Assembly (NCBI GenBank): GCA_015680905.1
Contig: CM027379.1
Location: 90,977,501 to 91,041,500, forward strand
Reading direction: 5' to 3'
Source of the DNA: Coptis chinensis
Taxonomy: Eukaryota; Streptophyta; Magnoliopsida; Ranunculales; Ranunculaceae
Length of the DNA: 64,000 bases
The position numbers and the translations under genes were made by a program. Shown piece by piece: positions 1 through 10,249 of the stretch. The notes beneath the pieces are model-generated. The model had not been told where the DNA came from and searched no databases. It saw only the letters and a list, made by a program, of their open reading frames with translations. How positions within the stretch are numbered: position 1 is the stretch's first letter; each line of letters begins with the position of its first letter.

Positions 1-810
1 TAGGTATCTCCGACCTATATCTACATCTGCACTTCCTTGCTCCTCTTGATATACATAATATTCTACGTACCCTCTACAAGTTCGAGCTTATAGAAAATAG
101 ACCATTTGACGAGAATTAACTTTTTTTATTGACAATTTTCCAGAAATCCCTCCATAGAATACTCCATTGTTCTGAAAAGTCCAAATCACAAGAAAACTCC
201 TAAATACCTAATTTTCTGTGTGTGTATTACACCAAATCTCTAGTAGGCAGTATAATTAAGGGAAAGCTAGGTGGAAATATTAAGGGTTAAAGTAAGAGAG
301 CATCACAGCATAAACAGAAAACATAAAATGAGTAAAATAATCATAATTCTCACATCAGGCAATTTGAGAAACTCAACACAAAGGAAATGAAACAGATTGC
401 ACGAAAAGCCTCCTCCATAGGCCAATAAATGACACTGTAAAATCCTGTGTTTTCACCAACCTCTATATCTATGGTCAATGCATCTATTCGATGTTTTTCC
501 CCTCCTGAAAATGAGTTATTCGTTCCTCAGTACAAACTTCTTTCAAAAAGTAAATTATGTTTCTCAATAACAAAATAAGTACCACCATATGCACTGCCTA
601 GACGCCTAGTCGGCCAATCACAAGTAGAACAGTCGAACAGAAGAATCATATGTAACATTTGTTCATAGTATTCAAACCATGAAACCCTCACATGTTCCAT
701 TGCTTCCATACCAGTTTTAACAAATACATTGCGGAATAAAGCATTCTCTATATTATGTCAAAATGACTAGCTAATACTTAATCTTGATTCTTGATACAAA
801 AATGTTATAC
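1..810. other. Probable intron of the CASP-like gene, no exon seen
   Basis: AT-rich sequence to the left of exon 2 of the minus-strand CASP-like gene. The family's third exon, which continues after the conserved HAWLIFAGDQ motif, was looked for on the minus strand and not found, so it probably lies beyond the left edge. Short open frames here resemble nothing recognised. Confidence 0.5.
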
Positions 811-1333
811 CTGATCACCAGCAAATATTAGCCAAGCATGGTTTCGAGAAGATATAACAGGTGACTTCCTTACCAACTTCAGTACACATAGTAGTAACTG
901 CAACAGTGAATGTGCGGCAGCCGCAGCTGACATTCCCACAAGATACCTGAAAAGAGTCGTAGAAACTTATTTACCGGGGTATTATCGTCAAATGATTTAA
1001 CCACAGAACACAGTATCGTAATTGAGCTGAACTAAACTGAACTTACTCGAAAGATGGAGCGAAAGACCACTTTGAATAAACAGGAAGGCTGAAGCCATAG
1101 ATGGTAATATTGGCCTTCTCCTCAGAAGTAGCCATGACAGCCACGGCTAACACAGATGACAACAGACACATAAGCCGAAGTAACACATGTGCCACGTCGG
1201 TTTTACGAAGAAGCTTACGGTCAGTTGCGTTTGACATAAGTGGACCACTCATTGTTACAGACTCCGTTGCTGATACCTTAGTTTCTGGCATCTGTATTCC
1301 TACATCCGGTGTAGTTTTACGACCGTTCATCAT
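811..1333 (-). CDS. CASP-like protein, exons 1-2 (5' partial gene)
   Basis: Membrane protein of the Casparian strip membrane domain protein-like family, small four-helix plasma-membrane proteins. Exon 1 (1333 to 1047) begins MMNGRKT and has a cytosolic N-terminus followed by a first membrane helix around residues 50-68 (LLRLMCLLSSVLAVAV). The donor GTAAGT starts at 1046. Exon 2 (946 to 811) follows an acceptor CAG and encodes YLVGMSAAAAAHSLLQLLL, a second helix, and the family motif NHAWLIFAGDQ, with donor GTATAA. The joined exons keep frame and give 141 codons; the family is usually about 190 residues, so the last two helices are off the window. Wording of the second helix region resembles subfamily 3 members, but that assignment is from memory and is inference. 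The coding part looks intact. Confidence 0.85.
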
Positions 1334-1386
1334 TTTTTCAGCTCAGCTCTCTTTTTCTCTGTTTGTTTGTGTTTTTGGAAGTTGAA

Positions 1387-2382
1387 GTTTTGAGACTCGG
1401 AAAATAGAGCAAGGACAAAGGAGCGTTGGGACTTAACGAGGAGAGTGTTGGGCCGTTGGTGGAGTGGCTAATTCATCGACGCGTGTCGGATATAACTTTC
1501 AAACCCGTGACTTAAATAGGACAAAGATGTTCCATCACCATGCAGCCGAGAATGTTGCTGCTCAAACTTCAAACTCAAAACTCAAAACTCAAAACTCAAA
1601 AGTGCTCTGTACTTCTGTTCAGGGGGCTGTCAAAGACGACCTCAAGTCAAGCATATCTGGGCAGAGTTAGGCATCCAAGTACACAATTGCCCCTACATGG
1701 TTACTATCCCTTCGTCACAATTATGTAGTTACGTGCTTGTTTTATGGGGCAGGACCGCAGGAATGAAGGACAAATTGTTGTATGGAATCTTGATTTTTAA
1801 TTGATGCAAGAAAAACCCTACTGTTATTGAAAGTTGCAACACTTTTGCTGTTCCTATTGTTAGTGCCTACATTTTTTATCTCAATTATTAAATTGTGGTT
1901 GACTAGCTGTTGCTTCTTTTTGGAGACATGACTGACAACCAAAAAGCCCTGCAGAGCAAGCCGGACCATGGGAATACATGGGAATAACACTGAGAGCTGT
2001 GGGAAACTGGGAATGAACAAACTATGGGGCTTCTATTCTAGAGAGGGAACATGAAGATGATCATGTTGACCAATAATATTGTTGCTAGTGATAGGGTGGA
2101 ATCTTGGAGCCTACAGGCCGGCCGTTGGATGATATGGTCATACGGTTTGGTGTGGTTTGTCAGTTGTGGGCCATGCAACAACTTCGATTTTGAGAAGAAA
2201 TTTTTCCATCCAACGGCTATTTGCTTTGATCTCTCCAAAATTTAGAGAGAATGATCTCTCATTTTCGGATCTCACGGTATTGGGTAGTGCTAAGAGGTCT
2301 TAGGAGGTATCTAGTCCGCTTGTGCACTGGTTGCATATTGTAAGTGAGCTTCTCTAACACTTAGACCACATTGTGCAACCAA
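1387..2382. other. Upstream intergenic region of the CASP-like gene
   Basis: No gene recognised. It would contain the promoter of the minus-strand CASP-like gene. A short tandem run of the 8-bp unit CAAAACTC lies at about 1562-1602. Small open frames on both strands have no recognisable domain. Confidence 0.5.
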
Positions 2383-2391
2383 TTGAATAAA

Positions 2392-2613
2392 GGGATTTTT
2401 AGTATTACCCCCCTACTAGATGAGCCAATTAGGATTTCCCCCAACTAGATGAGAAAATTAAGGTCTCCTCCTCAATACACACAAAAAAAAAAAGTCAACT
2501 TGGGTTGACCGTGTGTTTTTTTGTGTGTACTCAAAAGAGACACCCTAATTTCCCTATCTAGTTGGGAGAAATCCTAATTGGCTCATCTAGTAGGGGGTAA
2601 TACTAGTTAACCC
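2392..2613. mobile_element. 222-bp MITE, Mutator-like (9-bp TSD)
   Basis: A non-autonomous palindromic DNA element. The left end GGGATTTTTAGTATTACC and the inverted right end GGGTTAACTAGTATTACC continue as near-perfect inverted repeats of roughly 70-80 bp (sharing CTACTAGATGAGCCAATTAGG in two parts), leaving a small A-rich centre. It is flanked by identical 9-bp direct repeats TTGAATAAA at 2383-2391 and 2614-2622. A 9-bp duplication is typical of Mutator-like elements. No coding capacity. The superfamily call rests on TSD length and is inference. Confidence 0.8.
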
Positions 2614-2622
2614 TTGAATAAA

Positions 2623-3369
2623 ATTTACTTATAAAAAACAAAGCTAGGAGATCTTAATAAAACTCTTATCTTTTCTCCCATCTTACAAGAGGTCCATAAT
2701 TCCTCAATCAATATTCAATACTACAGCTCACTTGCCTGACTATCCTGATAATGATTCATCCAAAACATTACGCTGCAACTGCTTTGTTTTCATAGAATCA
2801 CGAGTCACTAGAGGATCTTTTCGATGCCAATATCCAGCCTTACAATACAATACAGTAATGTTACACACAATGGTATAAGGTTACACAGGGTGACGTGGAC
2901 TTTAGAAAGGTGGGAAGGTAAAAAGACAGTTAAAAGATCAAAGAAAGAAAATCACATATCAGACAACTCCATAATTAAATTAGATAACATAATATAAACA
3001 CGTATGGAACAAGCTCTGGGGTTGACATAGCGCGTACAATTATAACAAAATTCTATCCTCACGCTTCTTGAGCAAACTCAATGAAAACTATAAAAACAAC
3101 ATTTCTTTTCTGGGTTTGGTTGGGTTGGGTGGAATGAGATAAAAGAAAGTAAAGACAATAAGGGCAATAAAATCCAAATAATAATCAACCTAAAACAGTA
3201 TTCTGCTCCAGATGTATGGACCTGCATACTTACGTTGATATCTACTCAGCTGGTCAATATTTACCCGTCTGTAATGGGTACAATACAATCTCTATGTTGA
3301 AGGTATACGAGCTACAAAAAACCAACTTAAGCAATAGTAGTGTGCTTCACAGTGGTAAAATCGCAACCT
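2623..3369. other. 3' flank of NUP35
   Basis: AT-rich sequence downstream of the NUP35 stop codon on the minus strand, probably containing its 3' UTR. No further gene recognised; poly(A) signals were not resolved. Confidence 0.45.
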
Positions 3370-6300
3370 TCATATGCCAAACATCAAATCCACAATTTTC
3401 GAAACAACTGATTTTGCAGGAGAGGCAATGACACCAGCAGAATGTTGAGTAGTTTGACTGCTGCTTTGAAGATGATAGGGCCGAGGAGATAACTTTGATG
3501 GGATGAGTTCTGTAGTCCTACTGGATGCAGGGGGCAAAGTCATGAATCCCTGGTTACCATTGGGTGCTTCACTCAACGCCTGGCGTTGGAATGGATCCAA
3601 GAGTTTCACTCCCACAATAAGAACTCCATTAATTTGCATCCCACTCTTGCTGAGAGCTTTATGAGCATCAAATCGACTCTGCGTGAAAGAGAAAGTCGAA
3701 ACAGATATTTAAAAATCACAAATTATAATTAGTAAGAAGATATTGCAACATTAAGGACCTTCCAAAACTATCCAAAAAAACAATCCGCAATACACATGAA
3801 ACTTACGACAGCATACAATGTGGAAATGTAATATACAATTCGTGATCTTTCAGTTCTATTTTTCATGCTAGACCATCTTAAAGAATTGTGACTCACTGAG
3901 GAAGCCCACTAAACGGTCTAAACCTATCAAAATTATGAAGTCAAAAGCACTTAGGACTAGGCTTCAGCCTCAAGGCTAACCCCTAGTACCTCGTGGGGCC
4001 AAGGCCGTCCATTAATCACAAACACAAGAAAGTCAAGTATTCTCTGTTTCCAGGAAAATGGCAATTTTCCATGGAAATAACGGTATCAAAGAGACCCTAA
4101 ATCTATTTCAGCAGTAAGAACAAGAAACAGGAATACTCTTTATCCAAACAAAAATTGGAATACAAGCAAGAGCCAATTAACAGATGACACTGCACAGGGC
4201 TTTTGTAAGAAAAAAACAAACATAAAGACGATCAGTTTTTACTAAGAAATCTCAGAAGCCCTCAGATCTCATAGCTTTCAATATTCATCGACGATTCAAT
4301 CTAATGGATTTCATTAGGAGCCTTCACACATGGTGATTGTGAGGTGAAAGTGATGTTGATGGTGGTGTTAGTGGTGATAGTGATAGTGATAGTGATAGTG
4401 ATGTTAATGGTGGAGTATGTAAAGGCTCAGAATGAAAAACCATGAAATCGCTCCTCAAAATGAGTTTTTCCATCATGGGACACTGATAGTATAAATACAT
4501 CATCCCCACAAATATATATCACAAGAACAGTGAAAATTAAAGAGTTATGACAGCATACAATGGTAAAATGTAATAAAAAGTTGTGATAAACTCACACAGG
4601 AAGCACACCAGACCTATCTCAAACATGTTAAAGAACTAAAAAGTCAAAAGCACACCTAAACCTAAAGCGTAGGCTTCAGCCTCTAGGCCCACCCCCAGCA
4701 CCTCGTGGATAAGGATGGCCACTAATTAAACACATGAAAGTCAAGTACCCTCTGTTTCCAGGAAAATGGCAATTTCCCAAGGAAAATAGCATTTATCAAA
4801 GAAAACCTAAATCTGTTTCAGCAGAAAGAACAAGAAACAGGGATAGTGTTTATCCAACCAAAAATTGGAGCACAAAAGCCAATTTTAATATAATGGCATA
4901 GTGCACCGGGAATCCAGATGGATTATTCTTATCAATTTTTACAAAGAAATCTCAGATGCCCTCAGATCTCATAGCTTTAATATTCATCGGCGATTCAAGC
5001 TAATGGATTTCATTAGGAGCCTTCACACATGGTGATTGTGATGGCGATGTGGTGTTAGTAGTGGCGGTGGCGGTGGCGGTGGTGGTGGTGGCTCAAAATG
5101 AAAAACCAAGAAATCACAACTCAAAATGAGTTTTTCCATCATTGGGCATTGATAAGATAAATACATCATAAGAAAAGTGACAGCATAAGATGGTAAAATG
5201 TAATTAGATTAGATAAATTGCAATTCTTCAGTTAACTGTTGTATGCTAGAACATGTTAAAGAATTATAAGCTCATGCACAAAGCACAGTAACCGCATCGC
5301 GAATGCTTTAAGAACTTTAAGGTCAAAGGTGCACGTAGGCCCAAAGCTAGGTTTTAACCTCTAGACTCACCACTCTCTCTATCTCTCTCAAAGGCACCTC
5401 ATTCCTAAGACCGTCTTCTAAATCAAACATGTGAGAATCAAGTACCATTTCCAGGAAAATGGTAATTTCCCATTGAAAGAGGCTCTAAATCAAAGCAGTA
5501 AGAACAAGAAACAGGTACAGTCTTTACGCAACCAGAGATTGGAACACAAGTAAGAACCAATTAACAAATCACGGCATAATGCACAGGGCTTTGATAAGCA
5601 CTTTTTCTTTTCTTTTTTCAATTTTTACTAAAAAAGCAAAGATGCCCTCAGATCTCATAGCTTTCAATATTCATCGAAGATTCAAGCTAATGGGTTTCAT
5701 TAGGAGCCTTCACACATGGTGATTGTGACGGTGATGTGGTGTTAGTGGTGGTGATGATGGGTGTGGTGTTAGTGGTGGAGTATGTGAAGGCTCAAAATGA
5801 AAAACCAATAAATCGCTCCTCAAAATGAGTTTTTCCATCATTGGACATTGATAAGACACATACAGCATAAGAAATGAGAAACTTAAGAGTTATGATAAAG
5901 ATGGTAAAATGTAATTATAGAAATCGCTCCTCAAAATGAGTTTTTCCATCATTGGGCATTATTAAGACACATACATCATAAGAAAAGAGAAACTTAAGAG
6001 TTATGATAAAGATGGTAAAATGTAATTATAGAAATTTTAATTCTTCAGTTAAATTTTGCATGCTAGAACAAATTAGAGAATAATAAACACATGCACAAAA
6101 CACAGTAAACATATCTCGAACATTTTAACAACTTTGAGGTCAAAATGTGCGCCTAGGCCCAAAGCTAGGCTTTATCCTCTAGGCTCGACCCCCCCAAGCC
6201 GTCACTCTCTCTCACACACACACACAAAAACACCTCATGCCTAAGACTGTCTACTAATCAAACACGTGAGAATGAAGTACAGTTCGTAGGAAAATGGTAA

Positions 6301-9300
6301 TTTTCCCATTGAAAATTGAAAATAGTGTTAACAAAGAGGCCCTAAATCAAAGAAGTAAGAATAAGACATAGGTATGGTCTTCATGCAACCAAACATCGGA
6401 ACACAAGTAAGAGCTAATTAACAGGTCATAGAATAGTGCACATGGCATTGATAAGAACTTTTTTCTTTATAAGATGCCCTCAGATCTCATAGCTTTCAAT
6501 ATTCATCGACGATTCAAGCTAATGGGTTTCATTAGGAGCCTTCACACATGGTGATTGTCACGGTGATGTGGTGTTAGTAGTGGTGGTGGTGGTGGAGTAT
6601 GTGAAGGCTCAAAATGAAAAACCAAGAAATCGTAACTCAAAATGAGTTTTTCCATCATTGGGCATTGATAAGATAAATACATCATAAGAAAAGTGACAGC
6701 ATAAGATGGTAAAATGTAATTAGATTAGATAAATTGCAATTCTTCAGTTAACTTTTGTATGCTAGAACATGTTAAAGAATTATAAGCTCATGCACAAAGC
6801 ACAGTAACCGCATCTCGAATGCTTTAAGAACTTTAAGGTCAAAGGTGCACGTAGGCCCAAAGCTAGGTCTTAACCTCTAGACTCACCACTCTCTCTCTAT
6901 CTCTCTCAAAGGCACCTCATTCCTAAGACCGTCTTCTAAATCAAACATGTGAGAATCAAGTACCATTTCCAGGAAAATGGTAATTTCCCATTGAAAGAGG
7001 CTCTAAATCAAAGCAGTAAGAACAAGAAACAGGTACAGTCTTTACGCAACCAGAGATTGGAACACAAGTAAGAACCAATTAACAAATCACGGCATAATGC
7101 ACAGGGCTTTGATAAGCACTTTTTCTTTTCTTTTTTCAATTTTTACTAAATAAGCAAAGATGCCCTCAGATCTCATAGCTTTCAATATTCATCGACGATT
7201 CAAGCTAATGGGTTTCATTAGGAGCCTTCACACATGGTGATTGTGACGGTGATGTGGTGTTAGTGGTGGTGATGATGGGTGTGGTGTTAGTGGTGGAGTA
7301 TGTGAAGGCTCAAAATGAAAAACCAATAAATCGCTCCTCAAAATGGGTTTTTCCATCATTGGGCATTGATAAGACACATACACATACAGCATAAGAAATG
7401 AGAAACTTAAGAGTTATGATAAAGATGGTAAAATGTAATTATAGAAATCGCTCCTCAAAATGAGTTTTTCCATCATTGGGCATTATTAAGACACATACAG
7501 CATAAGAAAAGAGAAACTTAAGAGTTATGATAAAGATGGTAAAATGTAATTATAGAAATTTTAATTCTTCAGTTAAATTTTGCATGCTAGAACATGTTAG
7601 AGAATTATAAACACATGCACAAAACACAGTAAACATATCTCGAACATTTTAACAACTTTGAGGTCAAAATGTGCGCCTAGGCCCAAAGCTAGGCTTTATC
7701 CTCTAGGCTCGACCCCCCCAAGCCGTCACTCTCTCACACACACACACAAAAACACCTCATGCCTAAGACCGTCTACTAATCAAACACGTGAGAATGAAGT
7801 ACAGTTCGTAGGAAAATGGTAATTTTCCCATTGAAAATTGAAAATAGTGTTAACAAAGAGGCCCTAAATCAAAGAAGTAAGAATAAGACATAGGTATAGT
7901 CTTCATGCAACCAAACATTGGAACACAAGTAAGAGCCAATTAACAGGTCATAGAATAGTGCACAGGGCATTGATAATAACTTTTTTCTATATAAGATGCC
8001 CTCAGATCTCATAGCTTTCAATATTCATCGACGATTTAAGCTAATGGAATTCATTAGGAGCCTTCACACATGGTGATGGTGATGGTGATGGTGATGGTGA
8101 TGGTGATGGTGTATGTATAGGCTCAGAATGAAAAACCATGAAATCGCTCCTCAAAATGAGTTTTTCCATCACTGGGCATTGATAAGATACATACATCATA
8201 AGAAAAAAATTTCCTGATTAGTGCCATCAAAAGAAAACCAGGCAAAAGAAACACGATAAATGTAAGCAAGGAAAAGGAAATAGAACCTGATATAGAATAT
8301 GCATCCAATTAGCAGTTCTTGGCCCTGGGACATGTTTCAAAATTGTCCCACATTTTTCAAACTCACGCAGCACTAAATTTGTGTCCCCAGGAGAAAATCT
8401 GGATATGAAAAGGAAAAAGAAACAACAGTGTCAAAAGTTTGGACTAACTTTGAAAGTACGAAGAAAATTCACAATGACGATGTTCTATACGACACTCCCT
8501 GAACACATGCACTGTACAAAATAATTATTGTCCAACATAAATGCAGAAAATAATGGCACAGCGTAGCTCATTAACTTCTCAAAAAATTTGGTGTAGTTCA
8601 GATTAAGACAATCATACATAACTATAGAGATAAGTATAACAATAAGGACACTGCGAACCAGATTTCTTGAACAATAAAACTAATGTATAAACTGAAAACT
8701 TTGGGAAAAATAAAAGATCGTTGTTCTACCAATGCGTTGGATTTATGATTAGATACATACAAAAGAGAAGAGTAGCACTGCAAGTACACCACAATTGCCA
8801 ATGAACATGAGCAGTGTAACATTATACTCGGTACATGTTTTTCCAAGTGCTAAGCAATGAACGAAAACTACTTTATATTTGTCTATTCAGCAAGTAAAAA
8901 GTAAACACATGGTAAACAGATATCATAGTTTTTCATATAAAACTCATAAGCACAATAAGAAATAAAAGTGGAATGATTACCCATAAACAGTAACCCATTC
9001 CTCTTCATCCAAATCACCGACAGGAAAACTACTCCTCTGCACATCCGGTCTAACAACTTCTCTAACCGGTGGTAATGTAATAAGTGAAGCAGAATTAACC
9101 ACCCCATTAACCGGTGACCCTTTCCCTCCTCTCTCCTCAGTACTCTCATTCCCATTCCCACTCCCCCACCATCCAGCACTCTCTTTCACATTGGGCCCAC
9201 CACTACTCTTAACCGAATAAGAACTACTCGCATCAAATCTACTCTTTAACGGTGTCGCTAAAACGGGTGTTTTGAAGTCAGGGTAGTCAACTAATTCAGG

Positions 9301-9522
9301 TGAGAAATCGACACGGTCTTCTAGAGTAAAGACAGGTGGAGGTGGTGGGTCCGTTCCACCGAAATTCTCTCTCCATAATGCTGAAACTGCTGCTGCTTGA
9401 CCTGGACTTGTGAATTTTCCACGGTGGGTTGAAATAGGTGTTGCTAAATCTTGGAAAAATAGTGATTTGGAATTACTACTGCTTGGTCTTGTTGATGATC
9501 TGTGTAAGGGTGTGCTACTCAT
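3370..9522 (-). CDS. NUP35: Nuclear pore protein NUP35 (MPPN domain), three exons
   Basis: Component of the inner ring of the nuclear pore complex (Nup53/Nup35 family); the MPPN domain is an RRM-like dimerisation fold. Exon 1 is 9522 to 8981, exon 2 is 8398 to 8287 and exon 3 is 3678 to 3370, with donors GTAATC and GTTCTA and acceptors CAG. The exons join in frame to 320 residues, close to the plant length of about 330. Exon 1 starts MSSTPLHRSS and holds a low-complexity Ser/Pro-rich region with SPGQAAAVSALW, then DEEEWVTVYGFSPGDTN at the start of the MPPN domain. Exon 2 encodes LREFEKCGTILKHVPGPRTA. Exon 3 encodes SRFDAHKALSKSGMQINGV and ends in a short amphipathic tail (KIVDLMFGI), the family's membrane-binding end. 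Intron 2 is about 4.6 kb and filled by a tandem array. The reading frame looks intact, so the gene is probably functional. Confidence 0.9.
3800..8200. repeat. Six-unit tandem array inside NUP35 intron 2
   Basis: The second NUP35 intron is built of six related direct repeats. The anchor GAGCCTTCACACATGG recurs with its CCTTCACACA part starting at 4321, 5020, 5707, 6539, 7225 and 8061. Spacings are 699, 687, 832, 686 and 836 bp, so short and long units alternate. The last two short-plus-long pairs (about 1,519 and 1,522 bp) are nearly identical, which implies a recent duplication of a two-unit block. Long units hold an extra internal duplication of about 110-130 bp beginning AAATCGCTCCTCAAAATGAG. 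Each unit carries a GTG/GAT-rich microsatellite just after the anchor that differs between units, e.g. GTGATA at 4370-4400, GGTGGC at 5060-5085 and GGTGAT at 8070-8110. No coding potential. Confidence 0.9.
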
Positions 9523-9821
9523 TTTTTTGGGGAGTTCGGGTGTTTTGGAGCCAAGCCGTTTGACGGACGCTAATAAGTGAGAGGGGTTTATGAAATGTTG
9601 GAAATGGGAACCCTAATTTAATTTTTGTGTCCAGCTGAGTGAGTGAGTGGGAGTCAACGCTATGTTATAGGGTCAGCTTAAGTTGTGGAACTGGCCCACT
9701 TAGCTAAAATGTTGTCCACTTGATTTCTATGGGCTTCTGCATAAATTCGTCCTCGGTTGCTTTCAAATTTTCAAATTTCAATAGTTTTACACTATCACAT
9801 TTTCAATTTTCAAATTTCAAA
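9523..9821. promoter_or_regulatory. NUP35 upstream region
   Basis: Sequence between the NUP35 start codon and the truncated Copia LTR, so the gene's proximal promoter and 5' UTR must lie here unless they extend into the retroelement. A short run of TTCAAATTT-type repeats at about 9756-9830 abuts the LTR break. No clear TATA box was identified. Confidence 0.4.
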
Positions 9822-10177
9822 TTTCAAATTTATGTTATTGGGGCACTATCACAATGCACTCACAAATTTGGTTATTGTCTTACACTAATTACCACTCCAA
9901 TAACGTACTCGCAGTGTGCCCCTTACGCTATGAGCTCTTTAGTTGTGTCTTGTTTAATTCACTAGTCTCGTGGGGTATTTATAGACTCCCAATTGCCGAA
10001 ACCGTGAGAATAGTTGGTTTCCAAAACCAATTTTAATTCCGAAACCATTATAGGATACGTGTTGGACAAGGAGATGTATTGGTTTCCAATTCCAATACTG
10101 GTGGGTTCCTTATTTCTAGTTTCCAATTTGAAACTCAAACGTTTCTAACCCATGTGATCAAGCTCCATATCATAACA
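9822..10177 (-). repeat. Copia 3' LTR, truncated
   Basis: About 356 bp matching the first part of the 13-kb LTR with scattered substitutions. It ends in CATAACA at 10177 on the plus strand. The remaining roughly 260 bp are missing and AAATTT-rich sequence takes their place, so the element's 3' end was deleted or replaced. Confidence 0.85.
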
Positions 10178-10249
10178 ATCTCCCACTTTGAGACTGATAG
10201 CCAATGTAAATCAACTCCATGCATTACCAATGCATAATGGTGTGCTTCA

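Noticed and set aside
527..709. 60-codon minus-strand frame near the CASP-like gene
   Set aside because: It does not carry the expected third CASP-like exon motifs and has no splice acceptor linking it to exon 2.
1101..1385. 94-codon plus-strand frame opposite CASP-like exon 1
   Set aside because: It is a shadow of the minus-strand exon, whose protein matches a known family.
3800..8200. Regularly spaced repeats as a CRISPR-like array
   Set aside because: Units are about 690-835 bp with diverged sequence throughout, in a plant intron; there are no short repeats with unique spacers.
4324..8308. Minus-strand frames in the NUP35 intron
   Set aside because: They are translations of the tandem repeat and its microsatellite (Ser/Leu runs) and differ between units.
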